Shown here: in pieces, positions 1-9,444 of the stretch
How positions within the stretch are numbered: position 1 is the first letter of the stretch
Layout: every line of letters begins with the position of its first letter
From: Myxococcota bacterium
Lineage (GTDB): Bacteria > Myxococcota_C > UBA6777
Reading direction: 5' to 3'
NCBI GenBank assembly: GCA_963169055.1
Contig: CAUJFU010000037.1
Coordinates: forward strand, 1-43,183
DNA length: 43,183 nucleotides
Made by a program: the position numbers and the translations under genes
Notes under the pieces: model-generated
Told to the model about the DNA's origin: nothing
What the model saw: only the letters and a program-made list of their open reading frames with translations
The model's database searches: none

Positions 1-888
1 GATCTGGTTTCAGGCCGTTGTGTCGGTGGCACATGTACCGACAACACGGGCTGTTTGAGTACCCAGTTTTGCAAAAGTGGCGGGTGTGTCGCAAGAGAGT
101 GCGACCCCGCCATCGGGCTGGCCTGTGCGGCAGGTGAAACCTGCACCAACTTCGAGTGTACAGGGGGCGGCCCGCGCACTTGCACATCCGACAGCGATTG
201 CAAAAACACGCAGTATTGTAAGTCTGGGACATGCACCACCAAAGAGTGCAGCGCCACACAAACCTGCCCAAGCGGGCAAACCTGCCAAGACTCCCGTTGC
301 GTCGCCTCCCAAACGAAAAAACAATGTACGACCAACACAACCTGCGGAGCGGGTTCGACTTGCGTTGGTGACGATCCAAACGTCAGCTATGGACATTGCT
401 ATCGAACCTGCACAACGCCCGATACACAGGGCATTTGTAAGGCTGGCGAGATCTGTGCGGTGATCACTTCGACGCTCACGCTTTGCTTGCCCGTCGGCAC
501 CAAGCCCACAGGCGCAACCTGCGGTATTGTCGACAACCGATGCGATATCAACAACGTCTGCTTCTTCGAAAGCGACACCGCTACAACCGGCCTTTGCTAC
601 AAACGATGCACCACCGTCGGTAGCACCACAGGATGCCCCTCCAGCACCTCCTGCGAAACCATCGGTGTCTCCAACGCTTGCGTCCCTCCCCCCACGCAAA
701 ACTACCTCGGAACCTGCGCCGGTATCACCAAGCGTTGCAAATCGCCCAACATCTGCGTCCGAACTTCTGCGACCGCATCATCTGGCACTTGCTATAAGCC
801 TTGTACAAAGAACTCCGATTGCTCGGGACTTGGTTTGTACGATACTTGTCAATCGCTCCAAAACGGCGGGGGCTTCTGCTATCTGTGA
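1..888 (+). CDS. Cys-rich secreted/surface protein, 5' truncated by window edge
   Basis: Frame of ORF 55..888 is open back to base 1 (DLVSGRCVGGTCTDNTGCLSTQFCKSGGC...). Repeated Cys patterns (SDSDCKNTQYCKSGTCTTKEC, TCPSGQTCQDSRC). Stop at 886-888. Confidence 0.75.
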   Translation, partial: DLVSGRCVGGTCTDNTGCLSTQFCKSGGCVARECDPAIGLACAAGETCTNFECTGGGPRTCTSDSDCKNTQYCKSGTCTTKECSATQTCPSGQTCQDSRCVASQTKKQCTTNTTCGAGSTCVGDDPNVSYGHCYRTCTTPDTQGICKAGEICAVITSTLTLCLPVGTKPTGATCGIVDNRCDINNVCFFESDTATTGLCYKRCTTVGSTTGCPSSTSCETIGVSNACVPPPTQNYLGTCAGITKRCKSPNICVRTSATASSGTCYKPCTKNSDCSGLGLYDTCQSLQNGGGFCYL

Positions 889-966
889 TCCTACTCCGCC
901 CTTTTTCCTCGCCATACGCCCCCACGCATCCGCTTTTTGATAGAACCACGGTGATTTTTTGAATGG

Positions 967-1215
967 TTTTGTGGGGTGCTACCCCACCCCCCGCAAGGGA
1001 ACTGCGTCCCCTTGACCCCGTGTTGGCGAAAAGATCACTGTTTTTCAAACCAACGACGCTCTCGCTTGGACAGGCACGATCGCGGGTTTTTTGGGGCCAA
1101 CCGCGCCATACGAAATCCGACCGTAGCGTGATCGCAACATGGAAGGGCAGCCCCTTGTAGCCCAACCACAGGGCGTCTACAGCGGGTGGATCACACCTAC
1201 CCTTCGATCACACTC
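967..1215 (+). repeat. Composite intergenic repeat, copy 1: tandem hairpins GGGGTGCTACCCC and CAAGGG..CCCTTG followed by a conserved tail and a second module (AAGGGCAGCCCC..ACCCTTCGATCACACT)
   Basis: Aligned by eye with 25341..25560 (same order and similar spacing), 27677..27760 (reverse strand, first module only) and 3991..4092 (second module only). Confidence 0.65.
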
Positions 1216-3772
1216 GGCGGCGAACCAAGACCAACAAAAGCAACAATCCCCATCCAAGCGGAAGACTCGGATCGTGGCCTCTTGTGTCGCATCCGCAACC
1301 TCCACCCGAAGTGATCAACGTTTCTGTCGTGACTTGCTCTTTGGGGCTTTCTTGGACAGGCTCAGGAGTGTTTTCTGGGCTTGCATCCGCCACAACCGCT
1401 TCTTCGATCACAGGCTCAGGACTGATCTCGGCAACGGGTTCAGGCGTAGGTTCGGGGGTCGGTTCTTGCGTAGGTTCGGGGGATACAGGTTCAGGGGGAG
1501 GTTCATTTTTCTTGGTGGGATCGAAGGTGCAGATATCGTTTTCGCACTTGTGCTCTGCGGGACAGCCTGTGTCCGCCTTGCAAGGACTACCCTTGGCGCG
1601 TGCGCAATAGCCGTAAACAGAGCCATCTTGCGAAGTAAACAGACGCTCACACACGCTGCCTTGGGGACATTCCTTCGCATCGCGACACAAGCAGATCGCA
1701 AAGTCACCGCCAAAACTCACGCAGTTTCCGTTGCCGTTGCAAGGCACCGAAGAAGAGCAACTTTGCATACATATCGGACCCTCTTGTTCGCTAGAGAAAC
1801 GATTGCAGCTCAACCCTTTTTCACAACGTAGCGTCTGGCTGCACGATTGTCCGGCCTTTTGCGTGCCATCTCCCGGCAAACAAGCTCCCCCAACACTCGA
1901 AGTCGGGCGACACGAAGTCCCCGAAGGACAAGGCGTTCCCGCACCTTTGCTCACACAAGCCCCAAATCCATACGAGCCTGTGACGGTTAGATTGCATTCT
2001 TGGTTAGGACCGCAATCGCTGTCTTGCTCACAGATGCAAGCCGAAAAGGTACGGCCCAATCGTTGACAAGAACCGCCGTTCGCACAAGTCCCCGAGCAGG
2101 CCCCCAAGCAAATCGCCAAGCCACCGCCAAATTGGACGCATTGCAGCCCGGCATCGCACGTGCCTCCCGAACGACACTGGCTTCCCGCGCTCCCGTCTGG
2201 AGGACCGCAGCCCAACGCGCAACGGCCCGCTTCTTCTGTTTCAGACACGCACTTGTAGCCCGCTGCGCACACTGTTTGTTGGTTGCAAAAGTCACCGTAT
2301 TTTCCGCCACCATCGCGCTTACAAACACCGCCCACACACTGATAATCCGATGGACAGGCGTTTTGAGCAGAACAATTCATGCTACAGATCGCATTCGGTA
2401 AGCAGCGCTTGAGACCTGCGGCGATCTCCTTGCAAGCAAATCCCACAGGACAATAATCGCCCTCGCTGCAACCTTGGTCGCAATAACCAAGACCGCTGTT
2501 TCCTCCCAAACAAAAGCCGTTGCTTCCGCATTGATCGCTGCTATAACACGGACGGCAGATCTGCGCATTGGGCGCAGGCAACGATATCTTGCACACACCA
2601 TTGTCGCAAACTTCGGAAGGACCGCACTCTGTGTCAACCGTACACGTGGCGGGAGGACATTCGTTTTGCGAAGGAAAGCAGAGTTTCGCCGTGACTCCGC
2701 CATCATCGGCATGTTCACGACAAAAGCTACCGCTCGGACAACAATTGTCCGTATTGCAGGGCATCACACAGCGATACCCTTCTTTTAATTGAAGACATTT
2801 TCCGCCACTACAATCGGCATCTTTACGGCAAGGCGCACAGACACCTGTGGGAAGCGAGACAGGTTTACGCTCACAAAACAGGTTCTTGCAAGTATCGCAG
2901 GAGCTACAGTTTTTGTCTTCGGTGCAGGGTTTGGGCCCGTCGCTGTACTGATCGAGATAAGGCTGCAAAAAGTCTGTGAGGCTGGTGTCGACGCGGCAAG
3001 AAACGGCTCCCCCGTCGCAGTAAGTTTGCCCTGCTTGGCCGGTTGAAGTGGCGCGGTACGCGGTCGAAGTGACTCCCAAGATCACCCATTTTCCATCGAT
3101 CATCGTAAGGGCCGGTCCACCCGAATCTCCGTGACAGGCGCTTTTTCGTTGAGCGACGGTAGGATTTTGATCGAAGTGAATAAATGTGTTGGTGGCGATC
3201 TGATCAAGCGGGATATCCGCAGCGTATTTTTTGTCTGCGGAGACGATGCTTGGGCGAGTTTGGATCTGACCGTACCCCACGACACGGATATTTTGGCCGA
3301 TCAGCGCTTGAGGGATCGGAGCCGTGTTGGGTGTGATCGGTGTGACGTTGTTGGCTTTGGTTTTGAGAACCAAGACAGCGATATCATAATCCGAATAATT
3401 CGCGGTATTGTTTCGGCTGTATTTGGGGTGGGTGACAGCTTGGTCAAGTTGATAATAATCGCTGGTATAAGTACCGTTTGCGGCAGGAAAATCAACCCGA
3501 TATTCCACGTTGGTGATGCCGTATTGACGCACAGCTTCGACACAATGCGCAGCCGTCACCACAAGCTGCTTTGTCAACAAAGTTCCTGTACAAAAAGGCG
3601 AGCGTCTGGCAGTCAAAGCCCCGATGGCAGGCTCGGATAGGTCACCTTGACCGTTGATGATAAACTTTTCTTGCTTCGCAGGCGCTTCTTCGATACGTCG
3701 ACAAGCTCCCGACCAAGCCCCCACCAAGACCAACGCGGCCAACCAAAAAAAACGAATTCGAACCCGTGACAT
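1208..3772 (-). CDS. Trypsin-like (S1 family) serine protease, lipobox N-terminus, Cys-rich middle, MYXO-CTERM-like C-terminus
   Basis: Triad motifs TAAHCVE, DYDIAVL, CHGDSGGPAL. N-term LVGAWSGAC lipobox. C-term GGGCGCDTRG..WGLLLLLVLVRRRV. ATG at 3772 preceded by AAAGGATGG (the ORF track starts at 3820). Confidence 0.88.
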   Translation of the reverse strand: MSRVRIRFFWLAALVLVGAWSGACRRIEEAPAKQEKFIINGQGDLSEPAIGALTARRSPFCTGTLLTKQLVVTAAHCVEAVRQYGITNVEYRVDFPAANGTYTSDYYQLDQAVTHPKYSRNNTANYSDYDIAVLVLKTKANNVTPITPNTAPIPQALIGQNIRVVGYGQIQTRPSIVSADKKYAADIPLDQIATNTFIHFDQNPTVAQRKSACHGDSGGPALTMIDGKWVILGVTSTAYRATSTGQAGQTYCDGGAVSCRVDTSLTDFLQPYLDQYSDGPKPCTEDKNCSSCDTCKNLFCERKPVSLPTGVCAPCRKDADCSGGKCLQLKEGYRCVMPCNTDNCCPSGSFCREHADDGGVTAKLCFPSQNECPPATCTVDTECGPSEVCDNGVCKISLPAPNAQICRPCYSSDQCGSNGFCLGGNSGLGYCDQGCSEGDYCPVGFACKEIAAGLKRCLPNAICSMNCSAQNACPSDYQCVGGVCKRDGGGKYGDFCNQQTVCAAGYKCVSETEEAGRCALGCGPPDGSAGSQCRSGGTCDAGLQCVQFGGGLAICLGACSGTCANGGSCQRLGRTFSACICEQDSDCGPNQECNLTVTGSYGFGACVSKGAGTPCPSGTSCRPTSSVGGACLPGDGTQKAGQSCSQTLRCEKGLSCNRFSSEQEGPICMQSCSSSVPCNGNGNCVSFGGDFAICLCRDAKECPQGSVCERLFTSQDGSVYGYCARAKGSPCKADTGCPAEHKCENDICTFDPTKKNEPPPEPVSPEPTQEPTPEPTPEPVAEISPEPVIEEAVVADASPENTPEPVQESPKEQVTTETLITSGGGCGCDTRGHDPSLPLGWGLLLLLVLVRRRV

Positions 3773-3938
3773 CTGTCCATCCTTTCGATCAAACAGGCGC
3801 TTCCGTTGCGCCTGCAACAAATAACTGTAGTCTATTTCGATGGCTGAAATCTCTTTTGGGATTGGTATCTAGGCGAGAAGATCAACACATCCTGAAACGC
3901 AGCGGAGACACACTAGGCGAGGCTTCACGCAAGATGTT

Positions 3939-3953
3939 GTTCAAAGATTGAAC
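3939..3953. promoter_or_regulatory. Inverted repeat GTTCAA-AGA-TTGAAC upstream of the first protease paralog
   Basis: Perfect 6-bp arms; identical 15-mer at 6910..6924 upstream of the second paralog. Confidence 0.4.
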
Positions 3954-3990
3954 GGCTTTGTGACGAAAATCCTCAATTCGACGCAGTGGT

Positions 3991-4092
3991 GCGAAATCCG
4001 CGCATGGTGTGATCGTAAAGAGGTAGGGGCAACCCCCTGTGGCCCAACAATAGGGCTTCTACAGCGGATTGCGTCTACCCTTCGATCACACT
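3991..4092 (+). repeat. Second module of the intergenic repeat, copy B
   Basis: GCGAAATCCGCGCATGGTGTGATCGTAAAGAGGTAGGGGCAACCCCCTGTGGCCCAACAATAGGG..TCTACCCTTCGATCACACT closely parallels 1109..1215. Confidence 0.65.
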
Positions 4093-4114
4093 GCTCTCGA
4101 ATATCGTGTGACGT

Positions 4115-6739
4115 TTAGGTGCGTTTTCGTCGCCCCCACAAGAACAGCCCAAAGACAGCGAAGAAAGCAAGCCATAAGGAAGAATCTTTCTCGCCCGACG
4201 CGACAGAACAACCACAGCCTCCGCCGAGGATCTTTGGCTCAGTGGTCATCTCTGGGCTGTTGTTTGAAGAGTCGGAAGGACCGGCATCTTGGGCGATCTC
4301 TTCGCTTACAACCACCGCTTCTTCGGGTGCATTCTCCGCTACTTTTTCGACCGCAGGCTCAAAAAGCTCAGGTGTCGGTTCGGTGGGCATTTCGGAGGGC
4401 TTTTCTTCGATGGGTTCGGTGGGCTTTGCGAAGACACAAGCACCGGCGTTGCAGGTGTAGTCTTTGGGACAATCCTTGTCTGCGGTGCAATTGGCGTTGA
4501 ATGCGGGGCGACAGATGCCAACCCCCTGATCGCGAAAGACTAGATCGCATTGTTTTCCAAGACCACAATCTTGATCGCGCTGGCAGACGCAAAGCAAAAG
4601 TCCACCGCCAAAGTCCGCGCATCCGCCGCCGTTAGAACAAGTATTGTTGGAATCGCAAGGCTCCATGCAGCGGGGTGTTCCGTCAAAATTATAACAAGCC
4701 AGTCCCGGCTGGCAACGCAAGGTACGGCTACAGAGCGCACCTGCACGCAAATCCCCGTCCTCTGGGAGACAAGACTTGCTTGATGAGGCCGATCGACACA
4801 CCAGCGAATCGGGGCAAGGCGGAGGGGCTTTTGTTTTGTCCACACATCCGCCAAGCGCCGAAGAAGCCCAACGATTGATGTTGCAGAATTGGTCTGCTTT
4901 GCAGTCGCTATCGCTGCGACAGATACATACGATCACGCCTTGTTGGACATCGGTACAGATCCCGCCTTCCGCACAGGCTTGGCCGATGTTCGTGCAATCT
5001 TTCATACAAGCAGGAGTGCGTGTACCGAAACAAGAAAGGCCCGTATCACATGCGCGATTGCTGCCACAAGCATTCCCCGCAACAAGGCCATTGGGAGCGC
5101 AATTCAAGGCACAGCGGCCACTTCCATCATCTTCGGACAAACAGCGGTAGTTGGGCGCGCAAGTGAATCCATCCGCACAAAAATCACCGTCTTTTCCGCC
5201 CCCATCGCGTTTGCAGCTTCCTCCGCTACAAGTGTATCCGTTCGGGCAAGCCGTCACATCATCGCAGCGCATAAAGCATCCTGCTTGGGGGATACATTGT
5301 TTCGTGCCTTGCGTGAGTTGCGTACAAAGGAAGCCCTCGGGGCAATAATCGCCTGCACCGCAGCCTTGGACGCAATAACCCAAACCACTCCCCGGCTCCA
5401 AACAAAAACCGACGCCGCAATCGGCGCTACTCTTACAAGGTCGGCAAAGTTGAGCGATCGGCGTGGGGCGCTCGATCTTGCAGACGCCTTGTGTGCAAAG
5501 CTCGGCAGGACCGCAGTCCGCGTTGGTTTGGCATGACGCAGGTGGGCAAACCCCGTTGGAAGGGCGACAAGAAAGCGTGGCTTGTGCGCCTCCCCCTGCG
5601 ACAGTTTGGCAGATCCCGCCGGATGGGCATTGATAGCACGCTGCGTCTGTACACGGCTGCATACAGCGAAAGCCTTCGGATGTACGCAAGCATTGGCCGC
5701 TAAAACCGCAATCTGCGTCCGTGGCGCAAGGCTTACAGTATGTTGTGGCGCTGACGGTTGCGGCCCCACAAGCCCCTTGTTGGCACGCCCCACAAGCCCC
5801 GCAATCAGCGTCTGTTGTGCAGGTTGGCGGAGTGTCTGCGTAGCGTTTTAGATAAGGCTCCAAAAAGGCGATATTCACATCCAATCGCGTCGATACACCG
5901 GCAGAATCGCAAAAGGTCATGTTGGTTTGTGGGTCAGGCGTAGCACCTTCGACCACAGAACTGACGCCGAGAATGTATTCCACGCCGTTGACGGTGTACA
6001 ACGCAGGCCCGCCCGAATCCCCGTTGCATACGCTTTTTTTGGTGGCTTTGTCCCAATGACGAAAAGACCGAGGTCGGATCTCATCAAGCGGGATCATCGC
6101 GGATTGTTTGCTTTGCGCGGAAAGCCGCTGGGGTTGGGTTTGAACTAGCCCATACCCGACCAGTTTCAAATCGGTTGTCAACCAAGTCGTTGGGAGCGCG
6201 GTTCGGTTGACAGGGACGGGAATCACCCCAGAGACGGGCTGTTTGAGTATCCAGATCGCAACATCGTAGTCGGAATAAGCTTGAACAGAAACGCTTCGGC
6301 TGTAGCGAGGATGCGCAGCCGATTCTTGGACCTCGTACAACGCCGTCGTGAAGGTGACTCCGTCGGCGTTAGGCGTATCGACACGGAAGCGAAAGTTTCC
6401 CAGATCATCTGCAACTCCCTCCACACAATGGGCCGCTGTCACGACAAGTCGGCTGCTCAACAAAGTACCTGTGCAAAAGGGCGAATATCCGCTTCCTGCG
6501 CGCCGCATGAGAGCGCCGATCGCGGAATTGGAGATATCTTGCGCCCCGTTGATGATCGAGCGGCGGGTTGTTTCATAAGCAGATGGGGACGGCACGCGCT
6601 CGCACCCCCCCATCCACAATCCAAGCAAGCAGACGACCCAAACCAACCTCCAAAAAGGCCGATGCACCAAGATCTCGGAACCCAAAACCATTTTTCTTTT
6701 TTGGGTGGTATTTGAAACAAGAAGTGGGGTATGCAACAT
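4115..6739 (-). CDS. Trypsin-like serine protease, paralog of 1208..3772, with lipobox and MYXO-CTERM-like tail
   Basis: TAAHCVEG, DYDVAIW, CNGDSGGPAL; LLGLWMGGC lipobox; LGGGCGCSVASG..FLWGRRKRT tail. ATG at 6739 preceded by AGAAGGA; 6691 is an alternative (the ORF track starts at 6877). Confidence 0.87.
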   Translation of the reverse strand: MLHTPLLVSNTTQKRKMVLGSEILVHRPFWRLVWVVCLLGLWMGGCERVPSPSAYETTRRSIINGAQDISNSAIGALMRRAGSGYSPFCTGTLLSSRLVVTAAHCVEGVADDLGNFRFRVDTPNADGVTFTTALYEVQESAAHPRYSRSVSVQAYSDYDVAIWILKQPVSGVIPVPVNRTALPTTWLTTDLKLVGYGLVQTQPQRLSAQSKQSAMIPLDEIRPRSFRHWDKATKKSVCNGDSGGPALYTVNGVEYILGVSSVVEGATPDPQTNMTFCDSAGVSTRLDVNIAFLEPYLKRYADTPPTCTTDADCGACGACQQGACGAATVSATTYCKPCATDADCGFSGQCLRTSEGFRCMQPCTDAACYQCPSGGICQTVAGGGAQATLSCRPSNGVCPPASCQTNADCGPAELCTQGVCKIERPTPIAQLCRPCKSSADCGVGFCLEPGSGLGYCVQGCGAGDYCPEGFLCTQLTQGTKQCIPQAGCFMRCDDVTACPNGYTCSGGSCKRDGGGKDGDFCADGFTCAPNYRCLSEDDGSGRCALNCAPNGLVAGNACGSNRACDTGLSCFGTRTPACMKDCTNIGQACAEGGICTDVQQGVIVCICRSDSDCKADQFCNINRWASSALGGCVDKTKAPPPCPDSLVCRSASSSKSCLPEDGDLRAGALCSRTLRCQPGLACYNFDGTPRCMEPCDSNNTCSNGGGCADFGGGLLLCVCQRDQDCGLGKQCDLVFRDQGVGICRPAFNANCTADKDCPKDYTCNAGACVFAKPTEPIEEKPSEMPTEPTPELFEPAVEKVAENAPEEAVVVSEEIAQDAGPSDSSNNSPEMTTEPKILGGGCGCSVASGEKDSSLWLAFFAVFGLFLWGRRKRT

Positions 6740-6909
6740 CAAAAATCCTTCTGTCCTGTCTGTCCAAAGAGCAACAACACGCGCAGAAAGGTTGGATGTG
6801 AGCAAGAAAAAAGCGTTGCGAATCGCTCCCCCCGCAACAGACCTTTTCCAACGCCCCAACCAAACGGCGCAAAACAAAACGAACGTAGAACATACCCAAG
6901 AGGCTCGCT

Positions 6910-6924
6910 GTTCAAAGATTGAAC
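6910..6924. promoter_or_regulatory. Inverted repeat GTTCAA-AGA-TTGAAC upstream of the second protease paralog
   Basis: Identical to 3939..3953. Confidence 0.4.
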
Positions 6925-7141
6925 TGATTCATACGTGCTCGATGTTCGGCACAATGTCTACGGCTCTCTTGGCAAATGTCGATGACATCTGTTTTTCCCG
7001 TTGGGTCAACATAGGGCTTCGGTATTCTTTTTTCAGACCGTCCTCAGGAAAGTACACTAAACAGACCTTTTCGCCCTCATTTCTCGATCAAGATCGGCAC
7101 TGAGGCGATCCAGCTTTTGGGGTTCGTTATAAAAAATCTTC

Positions 7142-7170
7142 TTGACACGCATTATTTCATGGAATACACT
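7142..7170 (+). promoter_or_regulatory. Candidate sigma70-type promoter for the restriction-modification pair
   Basis: TTGACA (7142-7147), 17-nt spacer, TACACT (7165-7170); AT-rich leader to ATG at 7350. Confidence 0.4.
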
Positions 7171-7349
7171 CCACATAATTACAGTAATTCGAATCAGTAA
7201 AGATGAGCGCGCAAGTGAAAATCGCTGGAATACATGAAGAGAAACGAGCGAAATGAGCAAAAAAGTCAGATGTCTACAGTTCACTCAAAGCATTTATTAA
7301 AAAAATATCTTACAACGATCATACCAATTCACTAGAAGGAACCACAAAA

Positions 7350-8423
7350 ATGCTTTCCAACACAACAAGCCTGATGAAAGTCTCCGTCGAGCGTGGAAAA
7401 TACAAGGTATGTGACGCAAAAAAAGTCGCTGGTGGGCAATATCATACAAAAAGGCAGCAATGGCTTAAACAGCATATCGCTGAATTTATTCAACAAGCAA
7501 ACGCACAACACTACGTGGACCCCTTCGCAGGACACGGTGATCTCTTCCGAACATTGCTTCATTTGATCGGAGAAAAATCAACGATTGGTTACGATCTCGA
7601 TCCGACGCTTCATTGGCCAATCAATAACAGCCTCATCGAAATACCAAAGCACCCGAATTCAATCCTCGTTACGAACCCTCCATACTTGGCAAAACACAGC
7701 GCAAAACGTAAAGGAGTGGAGCATTCTGTTTGCGATTACTATAACGACAGCGGATTCGACGACCTTTATTTGATCGCGATGTCGAAATGTATAAAAAGCT
7801 ACGACAAATGTGTTTTTATCGTCCCAGAAACGTATGTGAACTCGAATACTCGATTCGATGGGATTGTTTCAATAACAATTATACTTGAAAGTATTTTCGA
7901 CGACACTGATACTCCGGTATGCGTCGTCTGTTATGATAAATCTTTTCTGGGAGATGTTCAAATATTTATTGGCGATCATTTGATCGGGAGGATGGCACAT
8001 TTGAATTCATTTCGATTGCGGCCAAAGAAAGATGTATCCATTCGGTTCAATATTCCCGACGGGCGTATCGGCCTACGCGCTGTCGATATGTTGGATTCAT
8101 CCAAAAAAATCAAATTCATGCCAGCTTCGGAATTAAAATACAACGTAAAAAACATAAAAAACTCAAGTAGATTAATCACCTACATCGATTTAGACGGGGT
8201 ACAAACCGAACAGATTCCGAAGATATGCGAGAAGGCGAATGAATTATTGATCAAAATTAGAGAAGCAAGCTCCGATATAATTTTTTCGCCGTTCAAGGGA
8301 AACGCAAAAGACGGTACGAGAAGAAGGCGGCTTGATTACGATCTGGCCAGAGCTATATTAGAAAAAGCTTATAAGGAAACGGTACCGAGGCCAAACACTC
8401 CAGCGCAATTAAGGATGTTTTAG
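7350..8423 (+). CDS. N6-adenine DNA methyltransferase, probably of a type II restriction-modification system
   Basis: SAM motif I-like VDPFAGHGDLF; catalytic NPPY at 7674..7685; AAGGAA upstream of the ATG; stop directly abuts the next ATG (TAGATG). Confidence 0.85.
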   Translation: MLSNTTSLMKVSVERGKYKVCDAKKVAGGQYHTKRQQWLKQHIAEFIQQANAQHYVDPFAGHGDLFRTLLHLIGEKSTIGYDLDPTLHWPINNSLIEIPKHPNSILVTNPPYLAKHSAKRKGVEHSVCDYYNDSGFDDLYLIAMSKCIKSYDKCVFIVPETYVNSNTRFDGIVSITIILESIFDDTDTPVCVVCYDKSFLGDVQIFIGDHLIGRMAHLNSFRLRPKKDVSIRFNIPDGRIGLRAVDMLDSSKKIKFMPASELKYNVKNIKNSSRLITYIDLDGVQTEQIPKICEKANELLIKIREASSDIIFSPFKGNAKDGTRRRRLDYDLARAILEKAYKETVPRPNTPAQLRMF

Positions 8424-9410
8424 ATGAATAATCTCGATATACTCGATTTTTGCACTCAAAACCCAGAGCCAGCCTACGATCCATTTTATTCAAAAGCTGA
8501 ATCTTCATTGATCATAAGCAAAGACAACGGGACTCTCAACGATCTGCAAAAAGCAAACCGCATGATGATCGAGTCTATCTCAGGAATATCCGCGTTGATG
8601 TCCTGCCCGGAAGATAATTCTAGCGCAATTGACAGCTTAATAAAAAAAATAGCAAGCATTCTTGATTCTTGTGATGGAATCAATTATTCAGAATTAGTAA
8701 GCTACTTTTCAGTCAACGACGTAAGTTTTAGTGTTTATTCAAAGTTGAGCAAAAATGATAAGTTAGATTTTCTCAGTGAAATCATCAAAGAATACATCAA
8801 AGACAGACACAGTATTTATTTGCAATACGGATACACAGACACCAGTCTACAATCAAAAGCAGATTCGTTTGCACACAAAAAAAGTGGACCCCAAGGCTCT
8901 TCTAAAATTGAGTCTATCCTCGCAAGCATGCACGTTATCTACAAACCAATAACAACGTACATCCAATTTTGCTCAGCAAGCGCCTGCTACATCAAGCCTG
9001 ATCTCGCAGACGCTCACCTGTTCAAAGAAATTTTAGCAAAAAAGCGGATACGTTTTGATTGGTCGAACGCTCATATAGGAAAAGTTCCAGATTTTTGTAT
9101 AAAGATCCACGACAACATCTTGATTGGCGAGCAAAAGCATATGAAAGAATCAGGTGGTGGGCAAGACAAGCAAGTCGTAGAACTCGTGGATTTTATTGAC
9201 CAAAAAGAAAATTCTAATTACATAAAATATATATCATTTTTGGATGGCGTTTTATTCAATCAAATTTTCAATCACCCTTCAAAAGGGAAAATGGAAGAGC
9301 AAAGATCGAAAATTTATGAGATATTGAATCGAAATGAAAATTCGTATTTCGTTAACACTGCGGGATTTAGGCGACTCATATCACTCGCGTCAAGCAAAAA
9401 CCTTACGTAA
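8424..9410 (+). CDS. Putative type II restriction endonuclease (PD-(D/E)XK-like)
   Basis: Immediately downstream of the methyltransferase; PDFCIKIHDNILIGEQK (PD-X12-EXK) at 9087..9137 in a KVPDF..EQKHMKESGGGQDKQVVELVDFI context. Confidence 0.72.
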   Translation: MNNLDILDFCTQNPEPAYDPFYSKAESSLIISKDNGTLNDLQKANRMMIESISGISALMSCPEDNSSAIDSLIKKIASILDSCDGINYSELVSYFSVNDVSFSVYSKLSKNDKLDFLSEIIKEYIKDRHSIYLQYGYTDTSLQSKADSFAHKKSGPQGSSKIESILASMHVIYKPITTYIQFCSASACYIKPDLADAHLFKEILAKKRIRFDWSNAHIGKVPDFCIKIHDNILIGEQKHMKESGGGQDKQVVELVDFIDQKENSNYIKYISFLDGVLFNQIFNHPSKGKMEEQRSKIYEILNRNENSYFVNTAGFRRLISLASSKNLT

Positions 9411-9444
9411 CTTAATGCTTTGCCGACCCAAGCGATGACGGACA

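Noticed and set aside
10-699. 229-aa antisense ORF at the left edge
   Set aside because: Opposite the Cys-rich coding frame; the Gly/Ala-rich translation is typical of a shadow frame.
967-1049. Hairpin pair considered as a CRISPR-like or rRNA/tRNA element
   Set aside because: No regular spacers and no tRNA cloverleaf; it matches a dispersed intergenic repeat instead.
7000-9440. Full mobile element or prophage around the RM genes
   Set aside because: No integrase, transposase or clear flanking direct/inverted repeats could be seen; only compositional difference supports transfer.
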